In this document: piece after piece, positions 12,840 through 24,515 of the stretch
Layout: each line of letters starts with the position of its first letter
Position numbering within the stretch: the stretch's first letter is position 1
Origin: Lineus longissimus
Lineage: Eukaryota > Nemertea > Pilidiophora > Heteronemertea > Lineidae
Reading direction: 5' to 3'
Assembly: GCF_910592395.1 (NCBI RefSeq)
Contig: NC_088310.1
Location: 7,755,501 to 7,819,500, forward strand
Length of the DNA stretch: 64,000 bases
Notes under the pieces: generated by a model
What the model was told of the DNA's origin: nothing
The model's input: only the letters and a program-made list of their open reading frames with translations
The model's database searches: none
Translations under genes and position numbers: made by a program

Positions 12840-13342
12840 AATGTTCCAACATGTTTATGTCTCTGAAAACTTGCTTTAAAGTTCCATGGACCAGATAATC
12901 CATAATGACAACTAAAACAAGAATATTAGCCTAATAAGGATAACTGTCACGTGTCCACTGGCCTGGAAATTGAGTTATATAGCCCGTCCAATTACTAGTT
13001 AGGGAAGCCAGTCAAATAGTACCAATTAGACCCCTGATGGAAAGGTTATGATGGTAATAATTCCCATCTTTGACAAGGCAAACCAAGCAGAAATATGAGT
13101 TGTGTTTTATAGCTGATATGGTCACCACTTCGTTTAAAATCATTTGTGTGTGAATTTTACTCAAAGTGAAGAAACTGATATGGCTTTAGGCATTTCGTTT
13201 CTTTGGCTCTTGTTGGCTTCTCTTATCGGCTTTTAACCTCACGTAAACATGTATCCGCTCAAGCAAGAGGGTGGGTATTTTTCATCTTCTCTAATATGGT
13301 GACATTTCAAATGCTACTGTACAGTCGTATCAACTTGGTTCT
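12840..13342. other. non-coding, nothing seen
   Basis: AT-rich unique sequence. No repeat or exon supported. Confidence 0.5.
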
Positions 13343-13477
13343 GTGGGTTCGGTAACATGCAGGTTCGGTAACATGCAGGTTTCGTATTCCTTACGAAAGA
13401 CGAAATTTTAAGCACAAATGCCTATCACGTCATCAACTCCTGTCTCGTAGTTCGTAGCTCTTCGTAAGGCTCGCAAG
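13343..13477. mobile_element. TACGAAG foldback family, 13.4-kb copy
   Basis: The left arm lies at 13376-13405 (TTTCGTATTCCTTACGAAAG) and the inverted right arm at 13447-13477 (read in reverse, TTGCGAGCCTTACGAAGAGC). The centre contains CACGTCATCAACTCCTG, shared with 6.48 kb. The right arm is almost the same as the right arm at 43.8 kb. A 16-base GTTCGGTAACATGCAG tandem repeat abuts the left arm. The small size and absence of a coding frame suggest a non-autonomous DNA element. Confidence 0.6.
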
Positions 13478-14530
13478 ATGTGCCTTATTTCAAGGTGCTG
13501 GAAAGTTTTCAACAAGGACTGAGCTTCGCAATTCAAAAGTCTTATACTCTCATTGCTACAAGCGCTGGATGAAAGTGATTATGGTAATCTTGTACCAACT
13601 GAACAAAGCAAGTCGTACGACTGACTATTCAATGTCGTGTTATTTAATGGTTTTATCGTGTTATGGCCATGAGTTGTACCAACTTTGTTCATTGCCGCGA
13701 TAGGATACAAACAAAAAGCTTTTCATTAAAATTTCCAAGAGAAAGATCATAACCGCACGTCGTGTGCGTCAATGTATGAATTACAACCTTGGCGGAGACA
13801 ATTAAATATGGCCGCCATGGTGATTTAGACCTTGGTGTAATCTGGAGCTAAAAGCATCCGAACCGAAACACGTTCAACCAGAAAGAGAGTGATGGTCATT
13901 CGATTTTATCAGAATTTTTATGACTTAATGTAAGGTAGACCACCTGGAATTATGATAAGAGTTAGAAATGACATTTGCATCGATAACGACATACTACTTT
14001 GTGAGCAGTGGGGATGGTATTCGAGTCCTCTGATTCCAACTGGCCTTTTGACCTTTCAAGAAAGATAGGCGGTATCAACTTGATATTCGAATCCAGTGTC
14101 TGCTGAAGATGCTAGAGGACAAAAGTACGTTTATTAAAAAATTATACGAAATATATTTCATGGTTTATTCTCCACAAAGTCGCTCGACATTCCGTGGCCA
14201 TAATTCCTCCCGAAGGAATGATTTGTCTTCAGTGATACTGGCACTGCATATTCAGGATTGTATTGAATTCGATGGAATTGATCATCCCCGCATTAAAAGA
14301 AAACTAAAACATGAAATAGCTTTCAGGAATAATATTCGATGAGCATTTAAGAAGTGTGAAAAATGCACATGATGACGCACTGTCTTAATCAAAAGCACAG
14401 CAACGGACCGTATATTCAAGAAAAAGGTCCGTGATTAACTTTGCGCTATTCTTCTATGTGTAAGAGGGTTAGATATATGTCCACACACACCACTTAGATT
14501 TCAAGTTTCGCGGTAGGCCTAAAGTATAAA
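13478..14530. other. non-coding, nothing definite
   Basis: Unique sequence. The frame at 14109-14342 (+, 77 codons) has no domain or splice edges. Confidence 0.5.
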
Positions 14531-14637
14531 AGTGAGTTTTCGCAAATACCCCGAAGCGCCAAGACGAACGCCTATCTCATTGTGTGACCTCCTGATCACA
14601 ATGTCGAACAATAATGGAATAAGCGAAAACTCCCTAT
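14531..14637. mobile_element. MITE-like palindrome, GGGAGTTTT family, copy 1
   Basis: The left end GTGAGTTTTCGC and the inverted right end GCGAAAACTCCC bracket about 107 bp. The interior has GACGAACGCCTATCTCATTG and GACCTCCTGAT, shared with copies at 57.0 and 63.1 kb. The centre also folds on itself (CATTGTG.../CACAATG). TA follows the right end. There is no coding capacity, so it would need a transposase from elsewhere. Confidence 0.75.
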
Positions 14638-17600
14638 GATTGAAACGATATTTTTAAAGGGCAGTTTCATAGATGTTTACCTGCCTTTGCATGGCTCAGT
14701 TACTTATATAAAAAAGAAATGACCTCGGAGACATCGCAAGGATCTCACAACGAAATATTATCGATACGTACAGTACGACCAAGTAAGGGATATTACTGTT
14801 ACCATGTTGAACATGAAAACCGATGATACATTACACATTTCCGATACACCTGTCGTCTCTGTATGAACCTCTCTGGGAAATCTTATCGGAGGCTTGTATT
14901 GTCTCATTAAAGGAAACTGCCCAGGAAAAAAGGGGAATTTTGCACGGCCCGGTCAAAACCTTAGGCGGGAATAAGGTTTCATTGATAAATATAAGGAGTT
15001 TCAAGGCCCCCAAATCACTTGTAAGGTTCAATAGATACTGGCCTTTCATTGGTTTACCGTTTGCGTATCATTTACATACTCTCATCTTGAAAAATATGAC
15101 AATATTTACGATCACGTTATTGATTTTTGCAACATTTTCGGTAACGCGCCCCTTGCGGATCTGTAAGGTACCATTCGGATGCTTGAAAAATGCCTCGTCT
15201 CGTCGATTCGCTCGCGGATAAACACATCAGGTTGACTGCAGCAACTTTTAATTGTTGGAGGGAAAGAATATGATTATCAGTTTGATGAAAACTTTGCAAA
15301 GTTTCTTCTTGGGACTCGAAATCCATAGGGTACTACTATTCTCTCCATTTTCCATTTTCTCCTCTCTCCAACTCACTACTATCGCTATTGACTGCGTAAC
15401 ATACACTAACATTCTTTCGCTATCATTAATAACTTCATTTACAAGAACACTGGCCTCTTTGTAGCCGATTATGTAACCCATAGTGGAAACACCTGACAGC
15501 GCCGCCCGGCATGATCCACGTGCTACTGGCATATTTATAACTCGTAGTAAATAAGGTTGTAAAAATATGCAAATGAGATGCCGTATATGGAAACCATGAC
15601 GTCACTAAGCAGTTCTTATTTCTGCTACGGGTGGCGCTGTTGCTTGCTTCTGGAGGCGCTATTCAACCTCTTTAACAGGGTAGATGAAGAGGAGTGTATA
15701 CGACAGAGTAGAAAATATTATCTGAGACCGGAAAAGTCTGATGGCAAAAGATGGTCAGCTTAGGGTCGGTTTCCACCGAATGCGAATACGAGAACGTACG
15801 CGTAACAGATTGTTATGTTCCCGCGCCTCACTGCACTAGCACATAAAAAATGAGCAAATGCTTTTGCTTTGCGATATCGGATGCGCTGTGCTATTCGGAC
15901 AGAATCCACAAAGAAAAACTGAACAACAGATTTCGGTCCTTGCACGCCATTGATGGGCACTTCGTGACACTCATCCAAATGTAATGCCTAATTCGACCCT
16001 TGAGAGGACTGCTACCAAAAGATCAGGCACAAAATTTGTGTGGCTAAGTATGATGGGAATAATTATGAAGATTCACAAGCCACACTAAGTGCAGACTCTG
16101 ATATACTTCTGAGCTGGTATAGTCAAGCGGGAATATTTCCTCATTATCTAACATTGTGGTTAAATTGCGATACTCCACGGCAGGTTCATGTGCATCCCGG
16201 TCCTCTTACCAGCAAGTATACAGCTTACAATGCATCTGAAAATACGCAGCATTCCTGGTAGCTGGCCGCTTTCCTTGATATACGTTCAATATAAGAAGGT
16301 GACGCTGCTTTGATTAAATTCCTTCAGAGCCTCATTACTTCCTCAAAAGGAGCGTCAGACTTTGCGAGATAGTGATAAAAGTAATTTTCGCAATGGTGCT
16401 GGGCTAGAAAAGAGGTACCGAAGCCGTAGGCGCACATTGGCAACGTACAGAAGGGATAACGAGCTAGGGGAAGAATACGCCCCTGGCTTTGACATTTAGC
16501 CTTGATAAACTAGGCCACTCAGCTTCATCAAGAATTATTGCGAGGTTTTTATACCTCTGTAAAATAGTTGCTGTATGAGAAATTAAATTTGTTTCGCAAC
16601 GCTCTACGATAGTGATTTCAACAGGTGTACCGCTATGCGTCTATTTTCCCGAAAACTTTTCATGATAAACATTGGCATCCCTTGATGATTTTCCATTTGA
16701 TAATACAGGTACATACCCGTACAAGCCAGAAAGTGTTGTCTGGTTACCTATAATTATGTCGATGTCGTTAAATAATGCCCCAAACAGGAAAGAATTCCCT
16801 TCGTACGGTCTAAGAACCTATAGCAAAAAATTGAGAACGACACTTTCCGTGGTTTCCTGTAAAAACTACAGACCTGAGCGAAACAAATGCTCACGACAGC
16901 AACAACAAGTGACTCCGGCAGCCCCGCTACTGATGTCTGTTACAGCCTTGGTTACTTTGCATGTCAGAGGTAGGAGATATCAATACCAACACCGGATGGA
17001 AATGAGATTCCTGTGTTTGCAGATTTCTGTTTCTCAGAGGGCAATCTGGTTTATCCACAACACCTGCTATCGCATCAGAGCAAACATACCTTGTATGGCA
17101 TTAGTGATGGTATGGGCTTATTAGTTGGGGTATGGGAATAAGGGGGTGTGGGGAAGAGCAGGTACGAACTATGAGGAGTCACAGTGTTATGGGAATCGAG
17201 GGGGTGGAGAGGAAGTTCAGGCGGGGAAAATGCAGTCGCAGAGGTAGGAATCACGGAGGTTGGAGGAAGGTTATAATCCCGCCTGACCTCCCTCCCAGAC
17301 CCGTGATAGAGGAATTATATGATGTTAAATGAAATAGATACACGTATTCAACAAAATGTACGCCCATCGTACGACATTTACAGCCGATTTGATATGAATT
17401 TCCATCACATATTCATCAACAAGCCAGTGAAATATACATAACGCACATGTATTATACACTCCAGGCATGTCAGATACATTTTTGTAATTTCGTATTTGCT
17501 CGAAGACAAATTTTGACGGATAATAAGATTACAAACTCCCACGATTGAAATGAGATCATTCTTCTTATTTGGCATCACCTCAATTTATAACCCCTTCGGA

Positions 17601-18146
17601 TAATATCTAAATGCGAATCGACGGCTAGATTATAACGGAAGATACAACACGGCCTTCTTTCGGTATTACGCGAGATTTTGCGAGATCGATGATCGCAATC
17701 GGCGTGTCTCTCTCTTACGACAAGCCACCAAGGTCAGGAAAGTGACGGGCTAGGTGATTGAAAGAGTGTTTCTACAACCAAACAAATTAATATCGAACGC
17801 CCGCACGAATATCAACTAAATCTGAGATTTTAATTAATGCCCTGCGCTGTCATAAGACGTGTCCCCAATCGATAAAGAATTTAACGCGGCGGAGTCTTGT
17901 GTGTTCTAGTGCTGGGACAAGAAGAAAGAAGTCTTAGATTCTCGCGTTTGAATTTTTCACGAGAAGAGCATTGTCGGTTTTAATTTGCTGCTAAAAGGAA
18001 ACGGGTTTGCTGCCACACGTCGAATGCATGTCTTTCTCTTTGTAAGGAAACGGCAGATTATGTCATTATGCAGCAGGAAGATTGGTGGCATTGGTGAGAG
18101 CGTAGGGATCATAATCAGGTGGTCGTGACTTCGACTCTTGAGAGAA
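14638..18146. other. non-coding; two longer chance-level frames
   Basis: The open frames at 14823-15221 (+, 132 codons) and 16672-17124 (+, 150 codons) are among the longest here, but they lack recognisable domains and convincing splice edges. From 17105 to 17290 the plus strand is strongly G-rich. No repeat family was recognised. Confidence 0.45.
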
Positions 18147-18205
18147 TCTCATCCAGCCTTTGGAGGAGGAAGCACACTCCAGAGAATAACTCCTCCAAGT
18201 GCAGA
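18147..18205 (+). repeat. short interspersed repeat shared with 62.07 kb
   Basis: CTCATCC.GC, GGAGGA.GAA, ACTCC, AGAATAAC.CCTCCAA occur in the same order here and at 62067-62118. Only about 50 bases can be matched, with small gaps. It is probably a fragment of a decayed element. Confidence 0.45.
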
Positions 18206-18465
18206 GCGACCGCCGATTCAGAAGAAGGAGTCATTTCGCACTCTGCTGGAATCAGTCTTGTCGCGTCAAAAATGCATGCTGCTATCATCACTTCTACAGT
18301 TGTGTATATTTGCTACGGTTTCTTTATTGCCTTTACTTGAAACCCATTCAAGTGTTTAAGTGCATCTCTTATAAGCTGACTCCAACTATGAAAACGGTTT
18401 GAAATTGCGAAGAAACTGGTGGGTAGACGAAAGACAATTATATGATAGGATTGTCAAATTCGAGC

Positions 18466-18620
18466 GGTCGGAATGGCGCAGTGGAGGCATCCGCACGCCA
18501 CGTCTGATGTCCCGGGTTGTATTCCCGGTCGGTCCCGGTATACTCATGTGAAAGAGAGGGGACACTCTTCGACACCGTAGGTTTCCTCCAGAATCCGGTT
18601 TCCTCCTGTTTATATTAAAA
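18466..18620 (+). mobile_element. tRNA-derived SINE
   Basis: The first about 70 bases resemble a tRNA gene. The A box TGGCGCAGTGG (18474-18484) fits the consensus exactly, and a B box GGTTGTATTCC (18515-18525) matches 8 of 10 fixed positions, with normal spacing. A body follows with GTAGGTTTCCTCCAGAATCC and GGTTTCCTCC (18578-18606), then an A/T-rich tail. The TCCGGTTTCCTCC motif resembles conserved cores I associate with marine invertebrate SINEs, but the family was not confirmed. Such elements are transcribed by RNA polymerase III and move using LINE proteins. Confidence 0.65.
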
Positions 18621-19142
18621 ATCACCCCATACTAGATTAGAGAGCTTATAATTTCTTACAATCACCAGAGTCCCACTAGTTGGCTGGTCTTTACCGATGG
18701 TAAAAGGATAAATATTTTGTAATTCCTTATGCATTATAGTGAGCGACAAGTTTGAGTACGTTAAAGTTATCGTCTGCGCTACCAGCCTCCCAACCAGCTC
18801 AAAGCAAAAATTCTGTATCCAAATTATACGTAATTGTTACTGATTGGAACATCACCTTTATAACAACCTCATAATCGAAACCTTATTATGTTCTTCTAGA
18901 GTGTAACAGTATTAGGGACGAGATACTGCAAAATAAATTATTCTCCAGGATTTGTTTTTTGTTGTTAACCCTTTTGGGCCTTCCAGGTCTTCGAAACCTG
19001 ACATTCATGAAACAGAAAACAAATATCATGAATGAAGCTAGCAACTTCGGAAATCGATAGCCGGGTTTTCTCATTATTTACCTTTTGTCATAACAACATT
19101 ATTTGTGTTGCTATATACGACTCTATACAGCAAACATTCGAC
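18621..19142. other. non-coding, nothing seen
   Basis: Unique AT-rich sequence between a SINE and the second copy of repeat family A. Confidence 0.5.
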
Positions 19143-19231
19143 TATACTGAACTTCCAGCGGTATTGCCTCCGTTACCTCCGCCCATTGACCCGCGTTAGC
19201 AATGTCAATCAATATATTGAAAGTCAAGATG
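19143..19231 (+). repeat. interspersed repeat family A, copy 2
   Basis: The collinear partner of 7773-7880. This copy is shorter because bases between GCCCATTGAC and AGCAATGTC are missing. CCTCCGTTACCTCCGCCCAT is its clearest block. Confidence 0.65.
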
Positions 19232-21012
19232 GGTGACCCAAAAAGTGAATGACCTCTCCTTTTCCCTTTCTTTTCTTAGCAACCTTTACACACCACAGAA
19301 ACCTTGAGAATACTCGATAGTACCATTACGCCTTGCGGAGCCCGGCAGTATTTCGGTCACAACTTTCATCTGGGCGACGTTTGATTACATGTCAACCTGC
19401 TGTCATCACTGTGTGGTGTAGCTACAGAATCGTCTGATGAAGAAAAAACATCCGTACAACATGTAATTTTCAAAGTCATTATTTGAGGGTGACAAAATCG
19501 TCAACAATATTCTCGTTATGCAATTCTCTAACCTACACTTGTGTTGGGTCCCAAAAGTAGAATCAAGTAAAAAATAAACAAGGGAAAAGGCACGTCAAAG
19601 ATTCTGGCGATAAATCTCGACCAACAAAAGCCTTCGACCCATGCAGCGGCGGCCTCCGGGCATGCCAGAACGCAATCTCTGCTGAAGCGATATCACGGCC
19701 TTCTATCACAATGTAAACGATCTGTTTGACAAACGTGTGAAAATCTCAATCAATCGGTAGCCATCTGCTGCATCCAGCACGCCTGACTACATCCTACATG
19801 GCTTGTATTGAAGCGCACTCACGAGATTTGCATAAATCTGCGCAGAAGTTAAACATACGGGAATCATATAACGTTACCACACTGAAAACTGACATTTTTC
19901 AAACCAAGAATATACTGATACATATGATAACTAGGATATTTAAAAAAAATCGAAAAAGTATCAACCTTACCTATTTTCACACCGTTTTCCAATTAACAAT
20001 TTCCTAGACAACGAATTATTCCGCAATTGGCAACAAGTTTTCAAAGTTTATTCCAAAATGTTGTCAGTTTGCCAACGTCTCTGAATTCCGGATAATCTGA
20101 AAATATAGTGAATATAATATAGAAAATATAGAAAGAAATTGTTGTAGTTAATTATTCATTTCATTGATAAGAATATAATATGGCACTAAAAGCTAGGCAC
20201 GTGTGTGTTGAATATTCATATTTGTCTCTGCACAGAGATGTATTGGCGTTTTAGTTTGCAATCAATATAAAACTACATGTCGATTAAAAATCGTTCTCAT
20301 TGTGGGTTTCTTCATTTTACCTTTGAACACAAATTACAAAGCAGTAATTCCCCTGACCGAAGCAATGAACTCATACCATTGGCTGAGTTTGTGGTCTGCT
20401 CATAATTTAAGTACAACGTGTTCCCCGAAATTGTTTTGCCCCAATGCTTGCCAGACGGAGAGAAATGTATCTTATAATGCCATCATATATATCACAAAGA
20501 AATACATGTAATGATAAGAAACGATCAACTAAAGCAAAAACCGGTACAGACATATGATTTTCTGTACATGCCACCAGGCATTTCTTGTCTAGCATTTTCT
20601 TTTCTAAATTCATACGAGTACATTTGACACTTAGTTAAAGGTCATATCCTTCCTCGACCCTCAACCGTTCCTTAGCTACTAAGTAACTCTTCATTGCCAG
20701 TAGGCGATCCTTACATGATATCTAACTAACCGCACTAAAAGCTAAATGACCGTTCATAAAAATTTATAAGGGACAATTTCATTATGAATTCATATTCTAT
20801 CGGTCATTTAATAAACTGATTACAAATATTTGTGATAACGTCCATTAAGCAGTCACAGTGCTCACCAGTTCGTTTGGATATGTTGGAATGACATTAATTG
20901 AGTTGAGCTCCCTGCGATTGTAATATAAAGGATGCCAGAGATGGCATCGGGTTTCACTGATTCCACTACTATCGGTTGCCTGCTTCAGTAGCCACCGCGG
21001 AACCTGGCAGCG
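19232..21012. other. unique non-coding sequence
   Basis: No supported gene. Several AT-rich stretches (20100-20200). The frames at 19798-20007 and 20302-20511 are unrecognised. Confidence 0.5.
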
Positions 21013-21094
21013 GCTCGGCCCGCGGGAGACGAACCAAAGACCTCTCGATCATAAGGCCGACGCTCTTCCACAGCGCTACCGTACCGCTTCCCTG
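21013..21094 (-). mobile_element. tRNA-like SINE head, minus strand
   Basis: Read on the minus strand, TAGCGCTGTGG (A box, 21068-21078) is followed after normal spacing by GGTTCGTCTCC (B box, 21025-21035, one mismatch to consensus). Between them lies GTCGGCCTTATGATCGAGAG, an anticodon-arm-like segment. The anticodon stem pairs poorly and the acceptor ends do not pair well, so a working tRNA gene is unlikely. It is better read as a SINE head or tRNA pseudogene. GC content is well above the flanks. Confidence 0.55.
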
Positions 21095-23361
21095 TAGTTA
21101 CGAAGGAAATTGTGTTTTTTCTTCATTTTGGGACATCGTCAGTGAGAAAAAAAGCCATTATGAATCAATAAGCTTATGACCCGTATTATTTTGGGGCACC
21201 ACCATTGCAATTTCTTTCTTACAGTGGAATTGCGATAGGGTGTGGTCAGGTGTGGTCAACCCAGAACAGCAGCTGCTACAGAAATATATTCCGTTAGACC
21301 AGTAGCTACAAAAAAATAACGAGACAACTTCATCGCACCCCTATCGTCTGCTGAGTACGTCGTCGGTCCACCGCAAGTAGAAATCGCTATGGTGGATCCT
21401 CGCCCACCTCATTCCAGCGTGGATGGGAGAATGTCGTGTTTCATCTCCTTTGTCAAGATTGAGGGGCCGAATCCTGAAATCCGAGAAGCTACGCTACTTG
21501 GAAAGTACCGGCTGGTGGCCATTGTGAGACGTTACGGAGAGATTGTATACTGCATATAGCACGAAATCGATTTCATTCCCTCCATTTTTAGTTTTTCGTC
21601 CTCTAAAAGCCATGAAATATTGATGACGATAATCGACGTGGGTGTAAATGCTAGAAAGAACCAGGAATGGTAGAATTACCAATCCGCGAACATTGCTGTG
21701 CGGCTTTTGTGTTGACACTTACAACCCCAATTACTGTTTATGACTTCACGGAGGGAGAGTTGCATTACATTTAATATACAGCACTAGCTTAAACGCCACT
21801 AGACACGTTTAAGACACGTTTAAGTGCCAATAGACACGTTTAAGGAAATCCGATCTGTCACATCGATTCGACATACCGAAACCGTCAACGGACAACCCAA
21901 TCTTGAAGAACGTAGTATACACACTAGTCACTGGTATAACTGCCATGGAAAGCGGAAACGACGTGTAGCATACACAAACACTTCTTCCGGGGATTTGTTT
22001 CCGTCAAACCCCAAATAGCGACTAAAGTGTTGTGATACAAACGTATCATATTCCGCCTTTCTGCTGAATGCATGTTCAGCAAAACTGTATTTCCGGTCTG
22101 AATATACTCCACCCTACATTATCTCGAGGACATAAATTCCAACCTTCTACCGGTAGCATCTCTTGTCGTCATCAAGAAAACCGTCCCATCAATCTTTCTG
22201 ATGAAGACAAACTGAGTCAATATAATTTGTAATATTTTTTCTTTAATGTTTGTAGTTAAACTTAAGTGGCAATAGAAAAGACAGGTAGATTGACGTGTTA
22301 ATTGTTTGAAACATCATCAGGACATTGTCATTTGCAAAAATAAGCTAATTGGCTCGTTTACTTTCTGAAATCTTGCCAGTAAGCACGGCATTTCTAACAT
22401 TTCTTCTCTTTATGACCTTAAATGTTATGAGCGATTGCGGGATACCCTGGCAATAACTGGCAACTATTTTTCCTCTCCATTAGCAGAACAACGAAAAACA
22501 ACTTCTGGCCTCTGACATCATTTGGAGCTGATATATCATAAAGTTTCCTATTCAATTCAGTTAAGCTGGAGCCTTTTCGAAAGCGGACCTAGAACCTTTG
22601 ATATTTATGATCAGGCCGGAATCGACCGTTATGATAATAGCGGCTCTCTATTATCATCTCTTTTCTGTGATGACAAATCTCTGACTAAGAATTAAAAGAA
22701 GGAAAGGATAATGTAGTCGAGACAGTGACAGAGTATCAAAACCTAAATCTATACAAACGATGCTTTTCAGCAAACAGAACATTTATGTTTTAGTTGGTAG
22801 TTTTTGTATGAGGCTGTATTTCCGTAGCCATGCAGCGGCTTCAATCGATGGACTTTCTTCAAGTACAAATACCGAAAAGGAACACCTTTATCAATATACA
22901 ATCTCTAAATAAAAGGTCAGTGCTCACGGATGCAACCCTAGATTCTGTAGAGAGAAACCATGGAAACTATCCATGCACAAACCCACTGCTCTTCAAATGG
23001 AAACCTGAGCTTGACGGACATGACCCATTAGTTAATAGGCTATCATTACTTGTCCCCAGCTTAAATTGACATTTATCCCAGTCGTGTTTACTATAGTCTC
23101 AAATGATTACAAGGCTTGCTGGCTCTTGGGCCAATACGTCTGCCGTGAATTTCAGTAGATGTTATAGATAATTATATATGGATGGGTTGAAGTGAACCGA
23201 ATGTCACAACGAATGAAGTTGGTATACTATCAATGACTCTTGATCGATCGTTTTTGGAACTAAGGTGTGCACGTATTGATAGTGGTCTTTCACGAATATC
23301 ATTTCAGACTGCAATCTTGACTTTGTTTGTATTGGCTTGATGCACGAACTACCATATCATT
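21095..23361. other. unique non-coding sequence
   Basis: A good acceptor-like string TTTCTTTCTTACAG ends at 21223, but the following 27 open codons are unrecognised. AGACACGTTTAAG occurs three times at 21801, 21812 and 21832. No gene is supported. Confidence 0.45.
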
Positions 23362-24515
23362 ATGCATTCTTAACTAAGTAAAACACAAAATACCATTATA
23401 ATTCTGCATTCTTGACTTGGCAATACACAAATGCCATTCAGGTCTGCACTCTTGACTTGGCAATACGCAAATGCCATTCAGGTCTGCATTCTTGACTTGG
23501 CAATACACAAATGCCATTCAGGTCTGCATTCTTGACGTGGCAATACATAAATGCCATTCAGGTCTGCATTCTTGACGTGGCAATACATAAATGCCATTCA
23601 GGTCTGCACTCTTGACGTGGCAATACACAAATGCCATTCAGGTCTGCACTCTTGACCAAGCAATACACAAATGCCATTCAGGTCTGCACTCTTGACTAAG
23701 CAATACACAAATGCCATTCAGGTCTGCACTCTTGACTTAGCAATACACAAATGCCATTCAGGTCTGCACTCTTGACTAAGCAATACACAAATGCCATTCA
23801 GGTCTGCACTCTTGACTAGGCAATACACAAATGCCATTCAGGTCTGCACTCTTGACTAGGCAATACACAAATGCCATTCAGGTCTGCATTCTTGACTTAG
23901 TAATACACAAATGCCATTCAGGTCTGCATTCTTGACTAGGCAATACACAAATGCCATTCAGGTCTGCACTCTTGACTAGGCAATACACAAATGCCATTCA
24001 GGTCTGCACTCTTGACTAGGCAATACACAAATGCAATTCAGGTCTGCACTCTTGACTAGGCAATACACAAATGCCATTCAGGTCTGCACTCTTGACTAGG
24101 CAATACACAAATGCCATTCAGGTCTGCACTCTTGACTAGGCAATACACAAATGCAATTCAGGTCTGCACTCTTGACGTGGCAATACACAAATGCAATTCA
24201 GGTCTGCACTCTTGACGTGGCAATACACAAATGCCATTCAGGTCTGCACTCTTGACTTAGCAATACACAAATGCCATTCAGGTCTGCATTCTTGACTTGG
24301 CAATACACAAATGCCCTTCAGGTCTGCATTCTTGACTTGGCAATACACAAATGCCATTCAGGTCTGCACTCTTGACTAAGCAATACACAAATGCCATTCA
24401 GGTCTGCATTCTTGACTTAGTAATACACAAAAGCCATTGAATTCTGCATTCTTGACAAAGTCATGAACAATTGTACTTCGTTCTTGACTAATGACTAAGC
24501 AATACACAATATTCA
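23362..24515 (+). repeat. 40-bp satellite, about 28 copies
   Basis: The unit is CAATACACAAATGCCATTCA followed by GGTCTGCACTCTTGACTAGG. Central copies differ at only a few sites, mostly the last four bases (TTGG, GTGG, TAAG, TTAG, TAGG) and C/T in GCAYTC. Outer copies at both edges are decayed, as expected if unequal exchange or conversion keeps the middle uniform. The unit length is not a multiple of three and no frame runs through it. There are no unique spacers, so this is not a CRISPR array. Confidence 0.97.

Noticed and set aside
16672-17124. 150-codon frame as a gene
   Set aside because: No domain, no start context or splice support; such lengths are expected by chance in 64 kb over six frames.
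21212-21300. Exon after the strong acceptor TTTCTTTCTTACAG
   Set aside because: The frame stays open for only 27 codons, with no donor and no recognisable product.
23362-24515. CRISPR array
   Set aside because: Units are contiguous 40-bp copies without unique spacers, and the DNA is clearly eukaryotic.
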